A stretch of DNA of 64,000 bases from Pardosa pseudoannulata. Lineage: Eukaryota > Arthropoda > Arachnida > Araneae > Lycosidae. The stretch lies in contig CM063502.1 of the NCBI GenBank assembly GCA_032207245.1, forward strand, positions 66,290,069 through 66,354,068, written 5' to 3'. The notes beneath the pieces are model-generated. The model saw only the letters and a list, made by a program, of their open reading frames with translations. It was not told the origin of the DNA and made no database searches. Below, piece after piece: positions 51,080 to 62,628 of the stretch. The position numbers and the translations under genes are program-made. Numbering within the stretch: the stretch's first letter is position 1; the number at the start of each line of letters is the position of its first letter.

Positions 51080-53697
51080 AAAAATAATTGTATGTGTGTT
51101 TGTAGATCCAATGATAAGCTCATTCTATATCATTTAGTAAGTGCAGTGATTATCTTTGATTTATATGTTTTGTATACCATCGCATTTTCTATGACTACTT
51201 CTGACAAGATCCTTTTTTAGTATTCTTCATCCAAGGAAAGAACTTCAACATCTACAAAAATCTGAGAACCAGTTTAATATAATAGCATGAGACAGGGATT
51301 TGTTTCCAAATGCTAATTTTAAATTTTAAAGGCATTCTTGTTGATTTAACCTTATTTTAAAATGATAGAAAATCATAGCATGATAATGCTGTCACATCAA
51401 CAACATTTTCTTTCAAAAAATATTTTCGGAAAAAATTAGAGCCATGAATTATTGTCTATAGCTACAAAACAGTTTAAATTTATATTTTTAACAAATATTA
51501 TATTTCTTTGTTCCTACTGTCTGCCACTGTCTAAGAAAATTTCAGAGTAACCTGCATATTTCAGGATAGATGCTTGAAATTAAATGAAAAACTCTTGCAT
51601 GTCTCATATATAGGAGTATCAAATTTTGAAGTTAAAATATAAAGTGTTTACTATAATTAGAATTAAATGTATCTGATGATGAAACCATCAGAAGAATAGA
51701 TAATTTTATGAAGAAATGTTTGGATAGAAATTCTGGTAAAAGTAATGAACATTGATATTTTTGCCTCTAAAAACTTATGAAAGCATCTTTATGCCTCTGT
51801 TATGGTAATCCATATATGGAAAGAGACAATGTCTAGAAAAATTTCAACTGAACAAGAGTTATGTCTAGACTTCTTAATATGATATTTATTATTGTAGGTT
51901 ATATAAATATGTTTAAAAATGTTTCACAAATATCTATTAGTAAGGAACTTATGAATTTTGCACAAATATGCATACAAATTGTTATAAAAAGAAAAAAAAT
52001 TATGAAAGAAATATCAGAAACAAAAAAGAAAGGATGAGAAAAAGTAAAAGGGAAGATTAAAAACAAAGGGCAGTTTTTGAAAAATTAGAAATAAATTTAA
52101 ATGGGAAGTTAAGGTGAAAAAAAAAAAGGAAACACAAGAATCTGCAGATAAATTACTAAAGCAAATAAGAGATTAATGAAGTCCATAAAGAATAGCAGTG
52201 TTACAGAAATGAGAATTGCATTAGAAATATTAAAAGGTGACCAACAGACTTTGACTTAAAGATAACATATTAAACAAATTAGACCGAACAATATTATTAA
52301 AAGAAAAACTAATTTACTGGATTTTGTTTCAAAAATGCCTAAAATTGTATGATACTTTATATCATTTTTAATATTTTTGTAGCTTAAAGTAAATTTATTC
52401 GATATTTATCTATCTACTAAGAATAAACATATTAAATATATTGCTACTGGAGATTATTTTAAATTTTGAGCACAGTGGTATTTTGGGTAATTTTCTACAC
52501 AACTATTTTGGTACTAAATTAGTCATTATGCTACTATGTTTGATATTGAAGGTTACTTAAGCAACTGTTTAAACCGATTTTTAGAGTGACATCCCTGTAC
52601 TTCTTAATGTCATCTCTCTATCCCAGTTACTAGTAGTATTATGTCAATTCAGATTTATCATGAGGCAAATACTGAAAAAGGCCAATAGTATAGTTATTAA
52701 ATAATTTAATATCATTCAGAAGCATAGACTTTGTGATTAAAACATCTTTAATCTTGTTTTAAAATAAAATACATTTAAATTAAAAGATTTGTCAAAATTT
52801 GATTAAAACTAAAAAAATTTTACATATACTTTAAAGTTTATATATACTGTAATTACTTTCTAGAGTTAAGCTAGCTGGAATGAACTCTAGATTATAAAAG
52901 TTTACTAGTAGAAAGGCTAAAGTATGTTAGTGCAAAAGCCAAAAAGTAATGAATGGAATAAATTACTTTTTAAATCATGCATAAATGTAATATAGCATAG
53001 AAATAAAAAAAATTATAGATCAAATTCTCAAATATACATAAAATTTAAAATCCTAAATCTAGCATAGGTAAAAAAAATAAAAAATTTTTTAAAGTAAACC
53101 TACTACTAGAAACCATAAACCATAATTTGTTTGAAGAAATTACAATACTAAACAGAAAGCATGGAAAATTTAAACAGTTTACTAAATACTAAAATATTAC
53201 CAAATTCTCCACTCACAAAAATCTGTATCTTATACACATAAGTGTTTAATGTAACTGTATATAAAAAAGGTGAAGGTCAACATATTTGGTTTCTTAGAGT
53301 ACCAAGAGAAGAGAAAACTACACCACCTAAACCTCCTAGCATATGAGTTACAATATAATTTAGACAGCTGTAAAGAAAGAATTCCCAGAGAAGAATTTAG
53401 AGTACATTGATAAAACCACTGGTCCAGAGTAGCTAGTAGAGGTACCAAGGCAAAAAAACCATTACTCACTTCAAAGCTGTGATGAAACAACACAATGTTA
53501 ATTAAAGGACAGTACAATGATAATGACAATACAGTTCATATAAATTTAAAATGTTGAAGTCCTTTTCAATTAATGTAGAAATAAATTTTCTAATAATCTT
53601 TCATGTTGTAGAGACTTGTGTAATTAAAATGTTGAGCTTGCTAGAATGTATCCCATTTGATTAATAATTTATACTAGTTTACCCTAGAATTAAAACA
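51080..53697. other. A-rich sequence, nothing recognised
   Basis: The plus strand changes from T-rich to A-rich near 51.2-52 kb. A minus-strand ORF at 53529-53230 shows no domain I recognise and is interrupted shortly after in the alternative frames. The downstream half of a MULE transposase was sought here and not found. Confidence 0.4.
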
Positions 53698-56600
53698 TTA
53701 AGCATGGTTTGTAGAACTGGTTGAATTAACACAATATTCTATCCCCCCCCTCAAATTGAATAAACATATCTAACTGAAGAGGCATCATAAAGGCAAGAAA
53801 AAAATCCTTTTTTTCAATAATTTCATGATTAGTATCTTGTTTTTTGAAATCAAGAATAATATTTTTTCTCTCTTTCATACTTTCTACCCACATTTCTACG
53901 CTTATTTCATCGAATGAGCTTGGGTTTATATGATTGTCTGTTAGAACAATATCTTTTATAATATTATTCAAATCTTTTCGGGTAAATATGTGGTTCCTTT
54001 CCAAATTGCCTTCAGAAGTTGAACAGCCTCGGATATCTCTAATGATTCTAGAATCACTGACACCTTGAAGTAATTTACCTAGAAAAGTAAAATATTTCTT
54101 TTATAGTAAAATTTTATTGTACGTATAATAAAATACATATTTTTAAGAGAGAAAAAACTATACAGTTTGTTTATATTTCTTACAGCCACAAACTTTTTTT
54201 AAATGAAAACTAATGTAATGATTCCAACAGCTAAGAGGGCTTAAAAACTTGATTATTTCAAGCTATAGATTTTGGATTCAAAGACTAAGTACCCTGATAT
54301 ACAGAATTACATTTTTCTTTATATGTGTCATTGTAAAAAATAAAAACTGCTAAAATAAGCATGAAAAGTAACAAATATAATTTATGAATATAATAAAAGA
54401 TTACAAAGAATGAGGAAAATAGAAAATTAAAAACAACCATAGTTTTGCTCATCTTTTTATTTTCTTCTTACTTTTACCTTCACATTCTACTATACTAGAA
54501 ATTATTGTCTTTAATTTTTTATATGTATAGATGAAAATAATTTTCTTACCTGAAAAAGTATTCTTTATTTCTTGAGATAAATGAATATGACTTAATAAGC
54601 TGTCATGTTTATAATGACTTGGAAAGTATTGCACATCAATACTGTTTTCAGATTTTTTTTACAACAATCTGGGAGGTACAGTGAAAACCAATTCTTTTTG
54701 AGCCTTGAGCTTTAAGCTGTCTTTTTCCTTCTGAGTGTGAAATATACTGCCCACTTCTACTACAAATATAGGATTTAGTAGTATGAGAACTATATTTTTG
54801 TTCTCCCCGAGCCATCACGAAACTGCTCTTGCATTTTTGTTCTTCTTCAGCAAGCCAGGATTCAAATTCTAAAACTGCATAAGTTAAAGTGTGCTCTATA
54901 TTATTATATTTTTTAAATAAGTATGCAATGGTATATTGCAACATGTTTTATTTGACTCCGCAATTTTTTTCAAAATTACATAGATCTCAGATAATTAATT
55001 TTAAAAATTCCATAAACTTTAGAATCTGACTACCACAATATGAAGTCCAAGACATATAATTTTTAGTCACTTATGCTAGATCATTTTTCTATGAGAAATT
55101 GCATGAAAGCACTACACATCTATTGCAGTAGTAGTCCACAGGGCTTAGCTACTTCCCTCTCTCAATCTACCAAAATCTAGGCTATTCAGATAAATTTTGC
55201 ACCTTTAACACTAATGTTGTGTAGAATAAGCTATGAAAAGTTATTGAGTGGTTGTATAATTTATGCATAGTGAGAATAAAATTTAAATTTGACAAATTTT
55301 GTAATTTATATACTTTTTAAAATAAGTTTTTGATGAATGCAAATTTCTTGGGTTTCTGAAATTTGAGTCTTGGGAAGATGTCCCATTTATGCTGCTAATC
55401 AATAGATGCTGTGTGTATAAACTACTGTTATGAAATCAACACTATTAGATTTTAAAAAAAAAAAAAAACTGCACATAAGTGTTAATTTGGAAGTCTAACT
55501 TGACATCCAGGACACATATGCCCAATTAACTTTTAAGCAATATTTTATGCAGATGAGCTCTGTTTTTACTAAAATATTAATGCACAGTCCCAAAATATTA
55601 TTTCACCAATGGTTAAAAGTTAATAATGCTTTTAGTTTTCACTAGTCTATAATATTAAAACCTGATCCCATAGAACACCTATAAAAAATTAATTATATTA
55701 TAGTAAAATGGTTTCGTTTTGAATGCTACAGTCTATTATTTTGCTTCCTGAGGCCTAATGAGACTGGACCTACAGCTTAAAGTCGGTTCTGAACATCTAC
55801 AAACATCCATGCCAGCAGTGGGATTTGTACCCACAAACTCTGTTGCCGAAGAGCTGCGCTCTACCATTTGGCACTTAGTAGGATGAGGTTACTATAACAG
55901 AGGTATGTACAGAATTCTGTTTTAAAAAGAGGCACACAATTTATTATTACCTGGAAGAAGTGATGGGACCATGACCAAACAAGAATATGTACATATATTT
56001 ATTATATAATTATAAATAATAATTATGTTAATTATAACTTGAAATTTCCAAATCATCCAGGATCCAGGTCTATATCTAATGACTCGGTGCTCTTTTTGAA
56101 ACAGTTATATTTTTAAAAGGGACTTTTTCTATTTTTATATTTTTAAGAGTCCATAAACTCTTCTATAGGGGCTGGATGTGGGATGAGAGTAAGTACACAA
56201 TTTATTCTACAGTATTATTTATGATTACCATTTGAAAACATATGGCATAATATACATTAATTTTATACAGCTGTAAAGTTAATTTACATAATCATTATGT
56301 TACTTTATAGTTTAAAACCTTACTAATGGGGAAGAATTAAAAACTGGAATAAAATAATAAAATGGAATAGGAAAAAATAGTATAATGTGTATAAATATAA
56401 AAAGTATATAAATATCAAAATATATATATAGTGATTAATTCAATAATAATAATGAATAAACAATATGGAACTGTGAATTTTAGCTTGGTCAGTACATTTT
56501 GAAATATTTTATAATGGCCATGATGAAGAAATGAAAGAAATTGCAAATATATATATATATATATGGTTGCATAAATAATTTTAATACCCATTATGTATCA

Positions 56601-57026
56601 CATTTTACAAAAATTATGCTATATTATCGTATTAAAATAAGCTATTATGAAATTTAGTATATAAATGGGCTTATCTTCTTTACACTTGAAACTTTTTTCT
56701 TGATAGTAATCTTGGTTTTCGAAGCCGTGATGTAATTTCAAATGATTACGAAAATTGTTTAAGCTTGAAAATCTTTCATGGCAATTTTTTTCTTGGTAAA
56801 CTACGTTCAGATTTACATTATATTGTCCGTGTGTCCGCCTACGATGCTTACTCATACTGTCCTGCGATTTAAATACTTTTTCACAATATACACATTTATA
56901 TATTTTATCAGTCTCCTCGGAATGCTGTTTATGTTTGCGCTTAATGTGCGCATTTAAATATCTTTTTTCATAAATGCTTTGCTCACATTCAGTGCACTTA
57001 AGTTCACTCAAGCTTGCATTCGCCAT
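53698..57026 (-). pseudogene. C2H2-finger / MULE transposase-derived gene, frame-broken
   Basis: Three exons can be joined by GT-AG sites with agreeing phases: 57026-56684, 54874-54550 and 54078-about 53698. Exon 1 starts at an ATG in AACATGG context. It encodes two C2H2 fingers (C-x2-C-x12-H-x4-H; LKCTECEQSIYEKRYLNAHI and YKCVYCEKVFKSQDSMSKHR), a third finger lacking its first Cys, and the beginning of a fourth. Exon 2 has EFESWLAEEEQ, then ICSRSGQYI...HCTSQIVV...SHYKHD, a CCHH zinc fold of the FLYWCH/WRKY-GCM type found in Mutator-like transposases. Exon 3 has GVSDSRIIRDIRG and KKDFFLAFMMPLQLDMFIQF, leading to the first-Asp motif, which here reads CVNST (Asp to Asn, 53725-53727). Two single-base excesses break the frame: A8 (54653-54660) and G8 (53743-53750). 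A stop follows at 53698-53700; the rest of the transposase core is absent. Pseudogene, domesticated half, or consensus error. Confidence 0.7.
55738..55890 (-). mobile_element. tRNA-derived SINE in the first intron of the MULE-derived gene
   Basis: On the minus strand: head TGCCAAATGGTAGAGCGCAG, B-box region GTTTGTGGGTACAAATCCCA, then GGCATGGATGTTTGTAGATG, CTTTAAGCTGTAGGTCC and CTCATTAGGCCTCAGG. It has the same transcription direction as the host locus. Confidence 0.75.
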
Positions 57027-57200
57027 GTTAAAGTTTTAGTTTCGGTTCTAGCGCTAGACAAGCGTATTTTTAAAAAAGGACTTTGTGTTTCCACGAGCCA
57101 ATCAGAGCTCGAGTGCGTTTTGTCCGGGCGCAGATTCTAGTCGCCTGTCTCATGAAGCGCGAGAAGGTTGTTTGATATTTTCTAGGCAAAAGCTGAAAGA
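57027..57200 (-). promoter_or_regulatory. Putative promoter of the C2H2/MULE-derived gene
   Basis: Immediately upstream of the ATG the composition becomes GC- and CpG-richer than anything within several kb (TAGCGCTAGACAAGCG, GTCCGGGCGCAG, GAAGCGCGAGAAGG). A CCAAT box lies at 57098-57104 (GAGCCAATCAGAGCTCG), about 75 bp from the ATG. This looks like a host-type CpG-containing promoter rather than a transposon terminus. Confidence 0.5.
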
Positions 57201-57279
57201 CCCGTCCTGCCTTCTTCCAAAATACCACAGGTGATTAGGAGGAATCCTTCCAAGTTAGTTTAATTCCATCTTTCAAAGG

Positions 57280-58310
57280 GAGGAGATCTTGCTATATGTG
57301 AGAGCGCCTCAAGGGCTTACCCCCTCCTCAGCAGCCCTCCTGACCAGGTAGTTGGCTCTTTCATTTCCGTCGACGCAACTCGAGATGGGATCCATTGAAA
57401 ATGGACAGTGTGTCCAAAAAAAAAAGCCGAACGAAGCGATCTAAAATGTCCAGACTTGTCTTGTTCCCTATCGCAGCTCAATTGGATAGGTGTTCTTTGA
57501 AGTACGACTGTCAGTCAAAATCCAGACATCATGACATTGTCTTTCAACTTGATACGCATATTGCAAGCCCTTCCTGGTAACAACAAGCTTTGATCTAAAA
57601 ACCGTACAAAATTCGGGATTCCTTATTTTAAATTCCACTGAACTATTACTAGTTGGAATGTGCACTCCACTGCCAGAAATTCCCTTATCACCACTGCTAC
57701 CATCAGTGTACATCTTCAAAGAACATTGTGAGATTCAATTTATAGTCTTTAGGGCTAATTGCTTGATGAGACCCTGATTCTCAATATTTTTCTTTACACT
57801 AGTCAAAAGAGTCTCAGAAAAGTAAATACCACCAAGTTTCAATTCAGCTCCCAGATGATATAGAGAATGAAGATATATATTTGTAGAGAGAAGTCCAAGC
57901 ATTTTAGCATAAAAAGAAGGGGCTAAGTTTTTTTCAAGCGATGGTTATTTGTCCAAGTATGAAGATAAGCAGAGGTTCTATGTTGAATTTTGTAACTAAA
58001 GAGCTTGTTGTAGCATCTTGAGAGGAGATGACTCCTTCTCAATGAAAGAGGAGGAAAGTTACACACATAGAGCGTTGTGTCGTTTGGACAACTGTGACGA
58101 AGTCCTGTTATAATTTTTGCGGCACTCAACTGAACCCTTTTAAGTTTGTTTGGATTAGTACTGGAAGCACAAAGATATGAAAACCATACTCCAATATTCT
58201 CCTAACAAGTGAAATGTAGGTAGTTCGAAGAGTACTAACATCTGCTCCCCAGTCCCGACCAGATATAAACTTTAGAATATTTAGTCTGTTTCTACACCTG
58301 GACATCAATA
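57280..58310 (-). pseudogene. LINE connection region and RNase H remnant
   Basis: CRNRLNILKFISGRDWGAD (58294 onward) and LSAAKIITGLRHSCPNDTT (58130 onward) are the usual segment after RT in this LINE type. RNase H begins with MKMYTDGSSGDKG (57719), containing the first catalytic Asp of the TDGS motif. Later come DVWILTDSR with the third acidic position, and VDGNERANYLVRRAAEE (about 57380-57320), the GNERAD-like end where the final Asp is Asn. Confidence 0.8.
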
Positions 58311-58559
58311 TATTTATTGCTTGTAATTTTCTGGTCTAAAGTGTAGCCCAGATATTTAGCATTTTTAATATAGTTTAGCTGTTTTTCATTCATGAAAATC
58401 TTAGGCTTATAGTTGAGAAGGTGTCTATCAGTAGTAAAGAATGCTGCCAAAGACTTATTAAAGCCAAGGAATTAAGGACTAATCAAGGGAATCAAGACTT
58501 ATCAAGGACTGCCAGGGAAGTATTAAAAGAACTTATGATGCGGTATAAAACAATGAGCT

Positions 58560-59655
58560 TTTTCAAGAGCACTATTTAGGTTTTGCTAAATCGCACCAAT
58601 ATCTGAGCCAGAGTGCTAGATGATAATATCATCAGCAAAAATTCCCACTTTACATCTATTAAAGATCTCCCTCTCAATATCAGCAATATAAAGAGAAAAC
58701 AGGATGGGACTCGCAACCGAACCCTGCAGAAACACCCTGTCTCAAACCAAATGGGTCAGACATGAAATTATTGTACTTAACTCTCAGTGTACTTAACTTT
58801 ATGGATCTATTCCAAAGAAAATCTGAAATCTAGGGAAGGGCTCTACCCTTAATACCACAAACATCATAAAGTTTGGTAATCAACAATTGCTGCCAAATAG
58901 TATCAAAGGCCCTATATATGTCTAACAGGACAGCAGCCGTATGGTTAGTAAGTCTCATGTTCTGTGCATCTCGGACACTCTGGCAGAAAAACAAAATTTG
59001 GTCTATGGTACTATGTCCCCTTCTGTATCCACATTGTTCCCTTGGCAGCAAATCACCAGTATTCAGATGGAGTTTTACCTGGCAAAAATACGTTTCTCCA
59101 TTAGTTTACAGACAAAAGAGGTCAACGCAACAGACCTAAAGCTCCCAGGGAGCTGGGATCCTTACTTAGTTTTAAGATAGGGATAATAAATAATCTCTTT
59201 CATTCATGGGGAAGACGCTCAAGCCTTCAAGAGAGATTAAAGAAATGAAGCAGTCTCTGCCTTCCTAGAGGTCCAAAGTGACTTATCATAGTGCCATGTA
59301 TGTCGTCAAAGCTAGGTGATTTATTCAAATTTATAGATTTTAAAGCAGCATTGAATTCATTCAAAGAAACTTTATCCATCATAATAGGATTACCAGTACT
59401 GGAAGTGTGGCAATTATGAATCATTCTTTTGGAATTATTTTTGACAGTAATATCGTCTTCATTAAAGGTCAATTTGCTAATATCTTTATAATATTCACCG
59501 GAGATATTGGTTGCAGTTTTGTCACCATGTGAGATTTTGCCGTCTGGAGCGAGGACAGTGTTACAGGTCATAGACTGAAGCTGAATACGACTGAGGGATT
59601 TGGCGAGATGCCATAATTTTGTGTTAGGAGCTCTGGCTTCAATGTTGCTACACAA
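58560..59655 (-). pseudogene. LINE reverse transcriptase remnant
   Basis: Motifs in order on the minus strand: LNKSPSFDDIHGTMISHFG (about 59335-59280), PGSFRSVALTSFVCKLMEK (about 59150-59095), and REQCGYRRGHSTIDQILFF (about 59043-58990). AAVLLDIYRAFDTIW (about 58935-58890) carries the first catalytic Asp, QGVSAGF is near 58730, and the FADD box is at 58639-58628. Stops and at least two frameshifts separate the blocks. Both catalytic Asp motifs are still readable, so decay is moderate. Confidence 0.9.
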
Positions 59656-59799
59656 GCTGTTTATAATAGCAGCATTAAGTCGCTTGAGTTCAACTTTGTC
59701 AGCAGTGCCACCAAACCTGGAGAGTGCCCTGTGTAATGCATTTCTCTTTGGGATGAAGACTCTTAATGGGATCTTTGTGTTGAAAGAAAGATTTCAATT

Positions 59800-60600
59800 G
59801 TCTGAAGTTACTCGCTAGGAATGGACTGATGGGAAGCATGGATAATAGCTTGTTTGAGGGTATGCCCCTCCTGATCCAGATCGTCAGTGAGTGTCCTCGT
59901 ACCAAGAGCTCTTTCAGTGACCAGAGTGAAGAAATCCAAATCTGCCCTTTTAAAATTCCAAAACTTTCTGAGGGTCACCATAGACTTTATGTTTATAATA
60001 GTCTGCACATTTATTAGAATAGGCAGATGATCACTGCCAATGCTATCAAGTATAGTCCAGTTGCAATGTGGATGAAGCTCAGAGCTGACAAAGTAAATGT
60101 CCAAAGCCTCAGAATGCTATAACTAAAAGGCGTATGAGCAGGAGAACCATTGTTTAGAAAAATGAAAGCCCTGTCATCAGCAGCATCCAAAAGGTCGCAG
60201 CCCCTATTATTATTCGTCTAACATCCCCAGGATGAATACTTAGCATTAAGATCACCGAGAAATATTGATTCGGCGGGTGGTATATATTGAAGATGTTAAA
60301 TGTTCTTCTCTTCCCTGTAATGGAAATACCTTGTATCTCCAAATCAGAATCCCTTAAAGTCATAAAAATTTTCTTGTGGTTGATGTCTTCAATAAGGAAG
60401 GTCAAACCACCACCACCTTTATGGGGTCTGTCCAATCGATAAATACATAAAATTTTTAATTCGATAACAGATATCTTTCTTAATTTGGTTTCCTGTTAGG
60501 GAATAATCTGTGCGCCATATTTATCTGCCATTTCAATCAATTGATTCAATTTAGTTCTCATGGCAGGAGGTGACAAGCCGTTGATGTTACACTGAAGAAC
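59800..60600 (-). pseudogene. LINE endonuclease (EEP) domain remnant
   Basis: The opening motif SVLQCNINGLSPPAMRTKLN (about 60600-60545) is the LQxNxNGL start of apurinic-type LINE endonucleases. It continues as GAQIIP*QETKLRK with the catalytic QETK-type Glu after a stop. GGGGLTFLIEDINHK (about 60415) and FNIYHPPNQ (about 60285) follow, then LDSIGSDHLPILINVQ (about 60045), the conserved GSDHxPI active-site motif near the end. The domain is interrupted near 60436, 60235 and 60105. Confidence 0.85.
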
Positions 60601-60790
60601 CGAGTGACTTATTTTTTTTAAGGTGGAGACCGTAATCCACTTATCGAAGTAGGTCCTCTGCCTAAACATCGATCGCGCCCCTGATTTAGCTGCTCGACGG
60701 TCGATGTAGCATTTAAATCTGCAACAAGGGGATTCGTGGTGAAGGGAAAAGAGCAACTTCAATTGGCCAAAAGGCCTGGAGCACCAAAGG

Positions 60791-61029
60791 GAGAAGATTC
60801 ACCTAGCTCCGAGTGCCTGACTAGTATGACCAGGCGGCTTGTAGCCTACCAAATAAATCCGGTGTAGGGTTCTTTGGTGCTGATTCCCGACAGCCCCGAT
60901 CGCTTTCAAGCTTGGACTACACCAGGTCTTCTTTAGCATCGGCGAAGCGACCATTACAATGATAAGATAAAACTTGTACAGACAAATAAGCTTTAGAATA
61001 ACAGATAACCTGCGGACTGATAGGTCCTA
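60791..61029. other. Junction between the LINE and the gypsy element, GC-richer, nothing recognised
   Basis: GC content stays at the level of the two elements. No motif could be assigned, so the exact LINE 5' end and gypsy truncation point are unknown. Confidence 0.4.
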
Positions 61030-61935
61030 ACAAGTCTTTATAAGAGCAGAGGCCCCGTGGGATGAACACATCAGTTACAAGCCATTAAATGATAAAAGAA
61101 GGTAGAATATCGATGATGAGGCAATATTCTCTAACACCTGGAGAGCACATCAAGAACATCGACATCGTGCTGGGGAATAAGGAAAAGCAAAACTAACAAT
61201 CAAACCTTCAAAACGCAAGTTTGCTCAAATTAATGTAAAGTATTTGGGGCACATGATAGGAGGGGATGTAAAATACGCTGAAGCAGAAGTGGAGGCCGTT
61301 TTAGATATGCCTACACTCCAAACAAAAACTCAAATCAGACAATTCCTAGGAGAGAATATTATAATTCTCATTATATAATTATATTTTTAATTTAAATTAT
61401 ATATTACAGGATACACCATTATAGCAGATCCATTAACCCGGAATTAAAGAGAAAAACAAGAGAGAGAAAATCGAATAGACGGAGGACTGTGAGAAAGCTT
61501 TTAAGATTTTGAAAGAGAAACTGATCGAGAAACCAGTGCTCTTTGCACTCCATTTCTCTAAATAATTCATTGTGTAGACAGAAGCGTCTGATACCGACGT
61601 GGGAGTAGTTCTCGCCCAAAGGGGGCCGGATAAAACGGATCACCCTGTACTTTTCCTAAGTAGAAAATTCACAAATGTTGAAAAGAGATTCTGTACTACA
61701 GAAAAATAATGCATAGACATAAAATGAGCTAAAGAGACTGCAACATTACTTAGAAGGGTAAAAATTTACATTTAAAACGAACCACAATCCTTTAGTATTC
61801 TTAAAAAATAATGCAGGAAACAATCCCAGGCATATGAGATGGGCTTTGGCAATGTAGCCCTTTGATTACACAATTGGTAATAGAGCGAGGAAAGACATTA
61901 GGCATGCTGACTGTCTAAGAAGAAAATCCTTACCC
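61030..61935 (+). pseudogene. gypsy RT/RNase H remnant
   Basis: The RT part shows the IDD catalytic box and the thumb/connection motif KYLGHMIGGDVKYAEAEVEA. An AT-rich stretch (about 61353-61408) replaces the segment expected between QIRQFLG and the PLTR motif. RNase H follows: LIEKPVLFALHFSK, with the usual TDAS catalytic motif present as TEAS (about 61578; Asp to Glu) just after a stop. VGVVLAQRGPDKTDHPVLFL and SRKFTNVEKRFCTTEK come next. The region ends near the LGMLTV/ADCLSR-like boundary at about 61920. It cannot encode an enzyme. Confidence 0.85.
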
Positions 61936-62171
61936 AGACCGTGAAGGTTATATATAAATGTATAATAATGTTGTGTGTAGAAGTTAATATTTTGTGTTTG
62001 TATATATTTTTTTCTTGGAATGAGTTTAAAAGAGTAAAATGTAATTAATGGTAGACCACAGTAGGAAATAAGTGGGGTCGAAAAAACTGGCAGATACATG
62101 TGTGCCTAATATATTGCCTTGCAGATTTAGCAGTTACCGCAAAATCTCCTTCAATTGGGGGGGGGGGGAGC

Positions 62172-62628
62172 TGTGATGTTCCAGACTCATGCCTCGAAAT
62201 ACAATGGCCGACTTGTTACCGGCAAGGAGATCAGCTATTCTTAGGCTTTATTCTCAAACTGATGGGGCCGGCGTAACAATGGAGTGGAGCCATGAAATCT
62301 ATGGTTGTGACAGTATAGCATAACAGTGGTCACACCCTGATGGCTTGCCGATACAAATTAATATCGAGGCATATCGATAAGCTACCTAACCTCTCCAGCC
62401 AATGAGACTATGGCCCTGGAAACTGAAGGATGCCATGTTGATCCAACGTCACTTCGGGTAGCTTTAAAAACGGGAGCGAGCCAACACTCGGGGCTTCTTA
62501 GTTTTTGCGTTTTTTTTTTTTTTTTTTTGGAAACGGGCGTCGCTTGCAGAGCGACGTGTCCACCCCTCTAGTGAGATTAAAGTTTCGATGAGTCGCCGAG
62601 CGACTTTGTTTTTGCGGACTTGCTAACA
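62172..62628 (+). repeat. 3' LTR of the gypsy element (457 bp)
   Basis: Begins TGTGATGTTCCAGACTC directly after the polypurine tract and ends GACTTGCTAACA, with TG/CA termini. A possible TATA-like AGCTTTAAAAACGG lies near 62461. Downstream is a T-rich run (about 62510-62528) followed by two small hairpins: CGTCGCT/AGCGACG (62538-62556) and AGTCGC/GCGACT (62591-62605). Confidence 0.8.

Larger units (their letters stand above)
57170..60790 (-). mobile_element. Non-LTR retrotransposon (Jockey/I-like, with RNase H), decayed
   Basis: On the minus strand the element runs from an endonuclease domain (about 60600-59800) through reverse transcriptase (about 59655-58560) and a connection region (58308-57923) to RNase H (57719 to about 57290). 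The pieces are in the canonical order over about 3.6 kb. At least seven stops or frameshifts divide the ORF. No ORF1 protein is recognisable upstream, and no poly-A tail or target duplication was seen at the 57.2-kb end. The three domain entries give details. Confidence 0.85.
61030..62628 (+). mobile_element. Ty3/gypsy LTR retrotransposon, 5'-truncated, with 3' LTR
   Basis: The plus strand holds, in order, the end of reverse transcriptase (xIDD catalytic box near 61101-61110, then VKYLGHMIGG and EVEAVLDMPTLQTKTQIRQF), RNase H, a G-rich polypurine tract (62156-62170) and a TG...CA-bounded LTR. Gag, protease, the first half of RT and the 5' LTR are absent from the window. The integrase segment that normally lies between RNase H and the 3' LTR is also missing, so there is an internal deletion as well. 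Stops and frameshifts are frequent. Confidence 0.85.

Noticed and set aside
53230..53529. 99-codon minus-strand ORF downstream of the MULE-derived exons, considered as the missing transposase C-terminus
   Set aside because: It contains none of the motifs expected after the first-Asp block, and no frame on either side continues it.
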